DNA from: Chitinophagaceae bacterium
GTDB lineage: Bacteria; Bacteroidota; Bacteroidia; Chitinophagales; Chitinophagaceae
NCBI GenBank assembly: GCA_025963615.1
Contig: JAOQAL010000079.1
Coordinates: forward strand, 1 to 5,167
Direction: 5' to 3'
Length of the DNA: 5,167 nucleotides
The position numbers and the translations under genes were made by a program. Positions 1 to 5,167 of this stretch are shown here, piece after piece. The notes beneath the pieces are model-generated. The model did no database searches and was not told the origin of the DNA. It worked only from the letters and a program-made list of their open reading frames with translations. How positions within the stretch are numbered: position 1 is the first letter of the stretch; every line of letters begins with the position of its first letter.

Positions 1-125
1 TGATGATGTAATTGCAGGTTGCCTTCCCGGAATGTATTCTGATCATCTGGCCCGCGATGCCAGAGGTCTTTGGTTAAAATCGGTATATCCAACTCATGAT
101 TTATAGAACCGGCAATGCCACACAT
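1..125 (-). CDS. asnB: Asparagine synthase (glutamine-hydrolysing)-like amidotransferase, N-terminal 41 codons only
   Basis: This is the 5' end of a gene that leaves the window on the left; 41 complete codons are present. The protein begins MCGIAG, so after removal of Met the Cys2 is the N-terminal nucleophile of a class II glutamine amidotransferase domain. HRGPDDQ follows at residues 23-29, the conserved glutaminase motif of AsnB. The spacing between the two motifs is shorter than in E. coli AsnB. Full-length members are usually about 600 residues, with a C-terminal ATP-dependent synthetase domain that cannot be checked here. The start is fixed by the need for Cys at position 2. It lies 4 bases after the stop of the membrane protein gene, so translation is probably coupled. 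In polysaccharide loci such proteins are often thought to amidate a sugar carboxylate rather than make asparagine; that role is inference. The family call is firm; the symbol denotes the family. Confidence 0.93.
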   Translation of the reverse strand, partial: MCGIAGSINHELDIPILTKDLWHRGPDDQNTFREGNLQLHH

Positions 126-129
126 AATC

Positions 130-1530
130 TCACTTTTTAGCAGTTTGTCTTAGTATCCTGCTAAACCATTTCGGGTAAGCCAGACCTGTGCTTCGATAAG
201 ACAAAACGAGCACCAGCATATAAAATGGCAAACAAGGAATTTTATACCTGGATAACGCTCCAAAATTGGCCGTGGAAGCACCTACACCCACCGAAAAAAT
301 AATTGCAAAAATAAAACACATCAGGATCCTGGGGTCATTGAATATTACTTTTAAAGTGCTGCTCTTTTTTTTTGAAAATATCAGGTGGACCGTCAATAAG
401 AGGAAAAGCAGCGCCTCAAGAGCAGAAAGTACAGCGGCGGCGCTTTTTACTTCCCAGATAAAGGGACGGAAAAAAGTAGCAACAATACTATTTACAATCA
501 ATAAAAAAGGATTGGAGGTATTAACGTTATAGTAAGAAGTCTGTTGATTTAGTTGCTGATCCAATGCTTCATAATTACTTCGCTGGTATTCAGCTGACGA
601 TACAATATTTTCAAACTGGTACTGCTTTAGTGCATCAGCAGAAGTAAAATATTGTACTAAAAAAAAACTTATGCCGAGCCCCACTGTAAATGTCATCATG
701 GCGAATACCTTCCGCAAAGTTTTATCCTTAATCAGTTTATTGCTCTCCGCAAAGATCCATATCGAAAGTGCAAGTACCAGCACCAGGAAAATATAGGTTT
801 TAATGCTGTATAATAAAAAACCGGCAACAATAAGCCAGAATATGGAACCGGCATATTTTGTTTTTCGTATAAAAATATTAAACACTGCATAAACGATAAA
901 CCCCACACAACCAAAACAAATGGTATCCTTTAAGAGGCCCGCGCTCCAGAAACTAACACTCGGCAAAAACAAGATGGCAAGTGCCAGTTCGCGCCTTAAG
1001 GCAGGGTAGAAATAATAAAACGTTTTAAACAAACGCAGGGCGCCGCCTAATGCGAAGAAAGCAAAACAGGCGGCAATACAGATGTAACTGTTATTAAAAA
1101 TTAATGAAGGTATCACCCCTAAACGGGGTATAAAAAAATTCCCGGTAGCCTTCATATAATTGAATGTATAATCAAATACATAGTTATCATACATAAAATA
1201 AGGCGCCAGGGGGTTCTCCTTGGTAACAAAAGAAGATTCTATTATTGTATAAGCATTATTCGCATCATCTGACAACGCAGCGCGGAGATCCTTAATACCC
1301 TGGTAATAAAGCCCGGTATCGCCGCCTCCAAAATAGAACTCTGTAACAAACGTAAACACCAATACGCAGATAATTTTAAAATAGAATGCCTGGAAATAGA
1401 GTTTTCTTACATGCACATCCTTTTGCCCGTTTGCCCTGGACCGAAGTATGACATACAGGAAAATCAGGCAAATGGGAACCAGAAAAAAATCATCAGCCGA
1501 AAAAAATTGTATTAGCAGGAATGGAGGCAT
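130..1530 (-). CDS. Polytopic inner-membrane protein, candidate Wzy-like polysaccharide polymerase
   Basis: A 466-residue, strongly hydrophobic protein with roughly ten to twelve predicted membrane segments, for example near residues 13-30, 48-67, 146-168, 181-200, 205-222, 229-260, 275-295, 342-356, 369-386, 402-419 and 434-446. There are two longer soluble loops, at about 68-140 and 296-340; the second is rich in Gln, Asn and Tyr. Landmarks are GGGDTGLYYQG (68-78), PSVSFWSAGLLKD (190-202), FFRPFIWE (353-360) and NFGALSRYKIPCLPF (422-436), the last being an Arg/Tyr/Lys-bearing stretch just before the final segment. Topology, size and position beside glycosyltransferases fit a repeat-unit polymerase (Wzy/EpsG-like), but I recognise no diagnostic motif, and a membrane glycosyltransferase or O-antigen ligase remains possible. 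The ATG gives a first segment close to the N terminus. No Shine-Dalgarno sequence precedes it, and 63 bases separate it from the upstream stop. The gene is intact; the role is inference. Confidence 0.85.
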   Translation of the reverse strand: MPPFLLIQFFSADDFFLVPICLIFLYVILRSRANGQKDVHVRKLYFQAFYFKIICVLVFTFVTEFYFGGGDTGLYYQGIKDLRAALSDDANNAYTIIESSFVTKENPLAPYFMYDNYVFDYTFNYMKATGNFFIPRLGVIPSLIFNNSYICIAACFAFFALGGALRLFKTFYYFYPALRRELALAILFLPSVSFWSAGLLKDTICFGCVGFIVYAVFNIFIRKTKYAGSIFWLIVAGFLLYSIKTYIFLVLVLALSIWIFAESNKLIKDKTLRKVFAMMTFTVGLGISFFLVQYFTSADALKQYQFENIVSSAEYQRSNYEALDQQLNQQTSYYNVNTSNPFLLIVNSIVATFFRPFIWEVKSAAAVLSALEALLFLLLTVHLIFSKKKSSTLKVIFNDPRILMCFIFAIIFSVGVGASTANFGALSRYKIPCLPFYMLVLVLSYRSTGLAYPKWFSRILRQTAKK

Positions 1531-1593
1531 AATTCGTTAAAGACGGAAATTAAAATGTTAGGACTAAAAATTTAACTGTGCTATTTAAAACGT

Positions 1594-2688
1594 TTATTTA
1601 CCCTTAACCAGGAGTTCATTAAAGCAATTCAAATAGGTATCCTTCTGTGATTCCACAGAATATTTTGCAATAACTGTTTGCCTGCTTTCACGTCCTAATT
1701 TCTCTCTTGTTTCTTTATTATCAACCAACAACGATATTTTATCAATCCAATCCTGTTCATCAGCAGCCAGGAACCCATTCACTCCATCAGTAATTATCTC
1801 ACTATTTACGCCTACGGGCGACATTACCGTAGGAATTCCAAGGGCCATATACTGTAATCCCTTCAGCCCACATTTACCTTTTGACCATTCATCATCAGGC
1901 AATGGCATAATACCAATATGGAAGGAATTCAATTCTCTTAATTCCTCTTTCTTGTTCCAATCAAGACTAACCAGATTTAATTCTTCATTCTTATATCCCG
2001 AGTCTCCAATTACTTTTATCAATAAACGATTTCCATATTTTGCCTGAAGCTTTTTAAGTACCGGTAAAGCATACTTAAAATGCTGTATCGTTGAAAAACT
2101 ACCGCTCCACCCAATAACTAAAGGCTCGTCATGAAGCCATTGTTTGTCCGGCCTATATTCATTAGTATCAATAGTAGTCGGGATAATAATGACATCCTGA
2201 TTAAACTGGCCGGCATAATTAGCCAGGTACGCGTTCCCGGCAATTACCCTGTCGGCCATTTTTATAAGTTCCGCCGTTTTATCAGGGTTTTTAAGAAAGG
2301 CGAACTTCCTATTGATATCTGAAACGCTCTGCAGCCAGACCGCATCATCAAAATCGAATACCATCTTCGCTTTACTGCGTCTCAGCATTTTCTCAAAGAA
2401 AATAGTACCGGTAATAAACGCTTCCCGTTGAATAAATACGATATCATACTCATTCGCCCTGGCACATTGACGGTAGCGCCGGAAAAAACTTTTGACTACG
2501 ATCCAGGCTTTGTTAATTGCATTTCCTTTCGAATAAAATATTTTGGCTTCACTTCCTGTAAGCAGGTGGGCCAGTTCACAATCATAGCCGTGCAATGACA
2601 AATAATCAAAATATTGCTCAAACCTGAAACGTTGTGCGGGAGACCGGTCCTTGACCTGGTTAGCGACAAACAGTATTTTTTTATTCAT
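1594..2688 (-). CDS. GT4-like (GT-B fold) glycosyltransferase, divergent subfamily
   Basis: A 364-residue cytoplasmic protein with the layout of a GT-B glycosyltransferase. The N-terminal Rossmann half starts KKILFVANQVKDRSPAQRFR (3-22) and contains FDFDDAVW (111-118). The C-terminal half starts near residue 190 with GWSGSFST (193-200), the glycine-rich loop near the donor phosphate, and ends with KCGLKGLQYMALGIPTV (272-288) followed by SPVGVNSEII (290-299), the nucleotide-sugar site. It should transfer a sugar from an NDP- or GDP-donor to a lipid-linked acceptor; donor and acceptor cannot be read from sequence. The usual GT4 E-x7-E pair is replaced: by my alignment the first Glu is Gly271 and the second is Gln279. 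The flanking motif is otherwise well kept, so this looks like a subfamily trait rather than decay. The ATG lies 15 bases after the epimerase stop and places the first beta strand at the N terminus. Length is normal. Confidence 0.92.
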   Translation of the reverse strand: MNKKILFVANQVKDRSPAQRFRFEQYFDYLSLHGYDCELAHLLTGSEAKIFYSKGNAINKAWIVVKSFFRRYRQCARANEYDIVFIQREAFITGTIFFEKMLRRSKAKMVFDFDDAVWLQSVSDINRKFAFLKNPDKTAELIKMADRVIAGNAYLANYAGQFNQDVIIIPTTIDTNEYRPDKQWLHDEPLVIGWSGSFSTIQHFKYALPVLKKLQAKYGNRLLIKVIGDSGYKNEELNLVSLDWNKKEELRELNSFHIGIMPLPDDEWSKGKCGLKGLQYMALGIPTVMSPVGVNSEIITDGVNGFLAADEQDWIDKISLLVDNKETREKLGRESRQTVIAKYSVESQKDTYLNCFNELLVKGK

Positions 2689-2703
2689 TGGAGGTGAATG
2701 AGT

Positions 2704-3696
2704 TTAATCTTCCAGCCAGAAGGATGGCAGCTTCTCAGTTAATTCAATATTCTCAAACTTGCCGCTCTTCCTGATTCCAACTGCTTTTGCCCATTCTGAC
2801 ATTTTTTTTAATCCCTCGTTCAGGTCTGTATCGGCCGCCTTTCCGAAAATGCTATACGCTTTACTATGATCGGAATACGCATGCAACACTTCATTCCGCG
2901 AAGGTAAGCGCCGCAGCTCCCCCTTTATATTCATCGCGTTCATTACGGCAGTAGCCAATTCAAGGACTGTGTAATTTTTATCCGCCCCGATATTTATCAC
3001 CTCGTTTAATGCCTTTGGGTTATTTATGCATTGTGCAATATGGGGCGCCAAATCACCAATATAACTGAACGCCCGTGTTTGCATTCCATCACCAAAAACC
3101 GAAAGCTGTTTACCTTGCATTAATTGGTTCATAAATATTCCTACCACGTTACGATATCTATCGCCAATATTCTGATATTCTCCATACACATTGTGCGGAC
3201 GGAAAATCACATAATCCAACCCAAACATTTCGTGGCTTACTTTTAATTCAAGTTCTACCGCATATTTAGCCACGCCATATGGATCTTCCGGAGTAGGTAC
3301 CAGTTCTTCCCGCATCGGCAGTTGCCCTTTGCCGTAAACAGCGATACTGGAGGTAAACACAAAGCATTTAACCTTATTTCGGATAGATTCATTGATCAGG
3401 TTGACACTTCCGATCAGGTTATTGGTATAATTAAACCGTTTGATGAAATGGCTAAGGCCTTCGGCTGCATAAGCAGCCAAATGATACACATAGTCAAATT
3501 GCTCGTCTGCGAATAATTTTTGAATAAGTTCATTGTCTAAAATCGAGCCTTCTACAAATTTAGCCCCGGGGTTTACATTTTCCTTAAAGCCGCCGCTAAG
3601 ATCATCAAGCACTACTACCTGGTGGCCCATGCGGATCAGTTCATTCGTGACATGAGCGCCAATAAAGCCAGCTCCACCGGTTACAAGAGATTTCAT
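2704..3696 (-). CDS. NAD-dependent nucleotide-sugar epimerase/dehydratase (extended SDR)
   Basis: A 330-residue soluble enzyme of the extended short-chain dehydrogenase/reductase family, of the kind that acts on UDP- or other NDP-sugars. The Rossmann dinucleotide-binding motif GGAGFIG is at 7-13, with Asp31-Asp32 at the end of the second strand, which favours NAD(H) over NADP(H). HLAAYAAEGLSHF (72-84), TSSIAVYG (115-122) and Y140-GVA-K144 supply the catalytic Ser/Tyr/Lys set. FRPHNVYG (165-172) and the RAFSYIGD stretch (208-215) are typical substrate-side motifs of UDP-glucose 4-epimerase-like proteins. It probably inverts C4 of a UDP-hexose, or makes a related change, to supply the glycosyltransferases on either side; the exact substrate is not readable. 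The start is set by the Rossmann strand at residues 2-6, with no room for a longer N terminus to be needed. It follows a 176-base gap, so it may have its own promoter. Length is normal and the gene is intact. Confidence 0.93.
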   Translation of the reverse strand: MKSLVTGGAGFIGAHVTNELIRMGHQVVVLDDLSGGFKENVNPGAKFVEGSILDNELIQKLFADEQFDYVYHLAAYAAEGLSHFIKRFNYTNNLIGSVNLINESIRNKVKCFVFTSSIAVYGKGQLPMREELVPTPEDPYGVAKYAVELELKVSHEMFGLDYVIFRPHNVYGEYQNIGDRYRNVVGIFMNQLMQGKQLSVFGDGMQTRAFSYIGDLAPHIAQCINNPKALNEVINIGADKNYTVLELATAVMNAMNIKGELRRLPSRNEVLHAYSDHSKAYSIFGKAADTDLNEGLKKMSEWAKAVGIRKSGKFENIELTEKLPSFWLED

Positions 3697-3725
3697 AAAA
3701 GAATGGTTTTAATTTATAAAAGTTG

Positions 3726-3733
3726 CGAATATA
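3726..3733 (-). promoter_or_regulatory. Possible Bacteroidota -7 promoter element before the epimerase gene
   Basis: On the minus strand this reads TATATTCG, one mismatch from the TAnnTTTG -7 consensus known for Bacteroidota housekeeping sigma factors. It would place a transcription start near 3720 and give a leader of roughly 25 bases before the ATG at 3696. I see no good TTTG-like -33 element at the expected distance upstream, so the call is weak. If real, it would give the epimerase and the genes after it a second, internal promoter. Confidence 0.3.
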
Positions 3734-3772
3734 ATGCAGTAAAAGAAAGGAATAGGGTCTTAGCTAGTTTAT

Positions 3773-3790
3773 GGTTCATATTTAAGAACC
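3773..3790. repeat. Inverted repeat GGTTC-8-GAACC
   Basis: Arms GGTTC (3773-3777) and GAACC (3786-3790) enclose an AT-only 8-base loop. The left arm extended to 3780 (GGTTCATA) is also an exact reverse complement of TATGAACC at 3812-3819, so this arm has two possible partners. The 5-base stem alone is weak; its interest comes from the related copies next to it. Confidence 0.5.
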
Positions 3791-3811
3791 GGATGTAACG
3801 CGTAAATACTT

Positions 3812-3832
3812 TATGAACCTGAAGAGTTCATA
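3812..3832. repeat. Inverted repeat TATGAAC-7-GTTCATA
   Basis: A perfect 7-base inverted repeat, TATGAAC (3812-3818) and GTTCATA (3826-3832), with a 7-base loop. It could form an RNA hairpin in the leader of the epimerase transcript or be a dyad site for a regulator. The left arm together with the next base also pairs over 8 bases with 3773-3780, so the two pairings exclude each other. No T-run follows on the minus strand (the sequence after it is AAGTATTT), which argues against a simple terminator. Confidence 0.6.
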
Positions 3833-3843
3833 GTAATACGGTT

Positions 3844-3859
3844 CCCATCTTTAAATGGG
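3844..3859. repeat. Short inverted repeat CCCAT-6-ATGGG just after the glycosyltransferase stop
   Basis: CCCAT (3844-3848) and ATGGG (3855-3859) form a 5-base stem with a 6-base loop, starting 13 bases downstream of the stop codon of the first glycosyltransferase gene. On the minus strand it is followed by AACCGTATT rather than a T-run, so it may protect a 3' end or be chance; it is not a supported intrinsic terminator. Confidence 0.35.
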
Positions 3860-3872
3860 TAAGGCCTGATAT

Positions 3873-5093
3873 TTAACTAAAATAATTCCGGTAAACCGCT
3901 GAATATCGCTCGACACCCATTGTCAGATCATAATAGGTAAAAGCGGATTGCCTGATATGCTCCTTGTTAATTAGATTAAGCTGGTCCATATTGCTGATCA
4001 CCCGGTTATAGTCACCATCCTCGAAGGAATGCACCACTAATCCCACACCGGATTCTTCGATTATTTTGCCTGTGTCGCCAACATCATTGCAAATGATGGG
4101 TATGCCCATCGCCATGATTTCACCTTGTTTAGTGGGAGATGAAGCCATTTTGGAATAACCATTCTTAATAAAAAAAATGCTCCAGTCACTCAACGAAAGG
4201 TAAACAGGAACTTCATTGCGTGAGGCTGGTTGTACGATGATATCGTTAATGTCAGCACCGCATGAATTTGCGGCGTTTAACACAGATTCGAAAGAGCTTT
4301 GGGTAATAAAAAGGAATTTGACTTCCGGCAGTTTTTTTTTCAATTGCAAAAAGAAATCAAACATTTCTTTCAAAAGATACCAGCCCCCAAATGACCCCAG
4401 ATAGGTTATTACCTTGTGCTTCTCGCCGATATTCAATTCCTTTTTTTTAGCCGCGATTATTTCAGGGGTTATTTTTTTGTAGTCAAAATGATTAAGATCT
4501 ACACAGCATGGTATTACTGTTATTTTATCAGCAGGTACCTTATAACCGTTTATCAGTTCCTGCTCTCCCTTCCATGTCAAGGAAATAATGTGGCGGGCTC
4601 TATTAAAATAATCTCTTTCTTTTTTCTTATAGATTTTATAAAACATATTGTGAACCGGGTTTCCCCGGTTCCATTGACCATTGTCTATTCTTTCATCCAC
4701 CCAGAATCCGCGGATATCAAACAAAAACGGAACCTGATATTTTTTAAGCAATTTTAACCCGGCCCCGGCTGCTATATAACTACGGCAATGGGTGAATAAA
4801 AATTGTTCTTTTTTATGAAGCCGTAAAACAGCTTTATTCAACTTCCATATATCGTATAGCTTAGCCAGCACAGGCGGGCGTTTCGAGAAAATCTGCGGTT
4901 CCCATTTAATCCCGGAATCATCCAGCAATGACCGGATATAATCCCCATTTTTTTCAAGTTTCTCTTTTTTTTCAAAGCTTAAAATCGTGAATTGGTAGCC
5001 GAGTTTTGAAAGACCCTGTAAATAAGGAATTACCTGCGACTGGCCCAGGGGATCTGTCATGCCATCGTAAGAGAGGTAGAGAACTTTTTTCAC
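3873..5093 (-). CDS. GT4-type (GT-B fold) glycosyltransferase with GTG start
   Basis: A 406-residue cytoplasmic or membrane-associated glycosyltransferase. The N-terminal domain opens KKVLYLSYDGMTDPLGQSQV (2-21), a characteristic acceptor-side loop of a GT4 group common in polysaccharide loci, then HCRSYIAAGAG (102-112) and FDIRGFWVDER (125-135). The C-terminal domain has YLGSFGGWYL (231-240), the donor-binding glycine loop, and SSPTKQGEIMAMGIPII (318-334), where Glu325 corresponds to the second Glu of the E-x7-E motif. It should transfer a sugar from a nucleotide donor to a growing lipid-linked oligosaccharide; the sugar is unknown. The start is GTG at 5093: the next Met (residue 12) would remove the first beta strand and part of the DGMTDPLGQSQ loop. 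The reading frame stays open upstream to the window edge, but that stretch does not look like family sequence and overlaps the end of the preceding gene. Only 5 bases separate the two genes. Confidence 0.92.
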   Translation of the reverse strand: MKKVLYLSYDGMTDPLGQSQVIPYLQGLSKLGYQFTILSFEKKEKLEKNGDYIRSLLDDSGIKWEPQIFSKRPPVLAKLYDIWKLNKAVLRLHKKEQFLFTHCRSYIAAGAGLKLLKKYQVPFLFDIRGFWVDERIDNGQWNRGNPVHNMFYKIYKKKERDYFNRARHIISLTWKGEQELINGYKVPADKITVIPCCVDLNHFDYKKITPEIIAAKKKELNIGEKHKVITYLGSFGGWYLLKEMFDFFLQLKKKLPEVKFLFITQSSFESVLNAANSCGADINDIIVQPASRNEVPVYLSLSDWSIFFIKNGYSKMASSPTKQGEIMAMGIPIICNDVGDTGKIIEESGVGLVVHSFEDGDYNRVISNMDQLNLINKEHIRQSAFTYYDLTMGVERYSAVYRNYFS

Positions 5094-5098
5094 TTTAT

Positions 5099-5167
5099 TT
5101 ATTTGTAGCCGCCAGGTAATTTTATAGTGCCCGGAAGACCCTGTTTTACTCCATTTTTCCTTTTCTT
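5099..5167 (-). CDS. 3' end of an unidentified upstream gene (22 codons and stop)
   Basis: Reading the minus strand from the window edge, one frame gives a short basic stretch ending GLPGTIKLPGGYK and a TAA stop at 5101-5099, 5 bases before the GTG of the glycosyltransferase. The close spacing and co-orientation fit the end of a preceding gene in the same operon. The product cannot be recognised from so short a tail. A second frame, the one continuous with the glycosyltransferase, is also open to the edge, so the assignment is not certain. Confidence 0.55.
   Translation of the reverse strand, partial: KKRKNGVKQGLPGTIKLPGGYK

Larger units (their letters stand above)
3697..3872 (-). other. 176-base intergenic gap with repeat cluster, possible control region
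   Basis: This is the only sizeable gap in an otherwise tightly packed gene row, lying between the first glycosyltransferase and the epimerase. It holds three short hairpin-forming inverted repeats in its upstream half (listed separately) and an AT-rich downstream half with a possible Bacteroidota-type promoter. I find no convincing gene in it: the longest minus-strand frame starting with ATG is 21 codons (3779-3714). No hairpin is followed by a good run of T on the minus strand, so a classical intrinsic terminator is not supported. The gap could serve as an attenuator, a processing site or a promoter region, or be a remnant of lost sequence. Confidence 0.6.

Noticed and set aside
266..532. 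Plus-strand open frame of 88 codons
   Set aside because: It is antisense to the membrane protein gene, has no motif and no start signal, and is explained as a shadow frame.
1531..1593. Promoter or terminator in the 63-base gap before the membrane protein gene
   Set aside because: The gap holds only AT-rich sequence and a small AAACGTTT palindrome overlapping the preceding stop; no convincing -7/-33 pair or hairpin with T-run was found.
2690..2742. Perfect-looking GGAGGTGA followed directly by ATG on the plus strand
   Set aside because: The spacing to ATG is zero, the frame is only 14 codons, it runs antisense to the epimerase 3' end, and this genome type rarely uses Shine-Dalgarno sequences.
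3714..3779. A 21-codon minus-strand frame (starts MNHKLAK, hydrophobic middle) in the gap before the epimerase, resembling a tiny leader or signal-like peptide
   Set aside because: A frame this short is expected by chance in AT-rich DNA, it has no ribosome binding signal, and it overlaps both the inverted repeat and the possible promoter. No family resemblance was seen.
3844..3859. Intrinsic terminator after the first glycosyltransferase
   Set aside because: The stem is only 5 base pairs and no T-run follows on the transcribed strand, so it is listed only as a short inverted repeat.
4416..4757. Plus-strand open frame of 113 codons with hydrophobic segments
   Set aside because: It lies wholly antisense to a well-supported glycosyltransferase, and its composition follows from the reverse complement of Lys-rich codons. 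It has no recognisable motif.

Overview
The window is a stretch of a polysaccharide (exopolysaccharide, capsule or O-antigen type) biosynthesis locus. All recognisable genes lie on the minus strand, so transcription runs from high to low coordinates. The gene content, the absence of Shine-Dalgarno sequences before the starts, the AT-rich intergenic DNA (overall GC about 40% by eye) and the style of the proteins suggest a Bacteroidota genome, perhaps of the Chitinophaga/Sphingobacterium kind. The taxonomic placement is inference; there is no marker gene here.

In transcription order: (1) the last 22 codons of an unidentified gene entering from the right edge (5167-5099); (2) a GT4-type glycosyltransferase with a GTG start (5093-3873); (3) a 176-base intergenic gap holding several interlocking inverted repeats and a possible promoter (3872-3697); (4) an NAD-dependent nucleotide-sugar epimerase/dehydratase of the extended SDR family (3696-2704); (5) a second, divergent GT4-like glycosyltransferase (2688-1594); (6) a polytopic membrane protein of 466 residues, a candidate Wzy-like polymerase (1530-130); (7) the first 41 codons of an asparagine-synthase-type glutamine amidotransferase (125 to beyond the left edge), starting 4 bases after the membrane protein's stop.

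The likely joint job: the epimerase supplies or modifies an NDP-sugar, the two glycosyltransferases add sugars to a lipid-linked repeat unit on the cytoplasmic face of the inner membrane, the membrane protein polymerises or otherwise handles the unit, and the amidotransferase may amidate a uronic acid sugar. Spacings of 5, 15, 63 and 4 bases point to one operon, with the 176-base gap as the only place where a second promoter or a control element is likely. The remaining gaps are short and no noncoding stretch exceeds 300 bases. I see no tRNA, rRNA, CRISPR array, insertion sequence or strong intrinsic terminator. No clearly new system is visible; the most unusual items are the repeat cluster in the 176-base gap and the membrane protein, which I cannot place in a named family.
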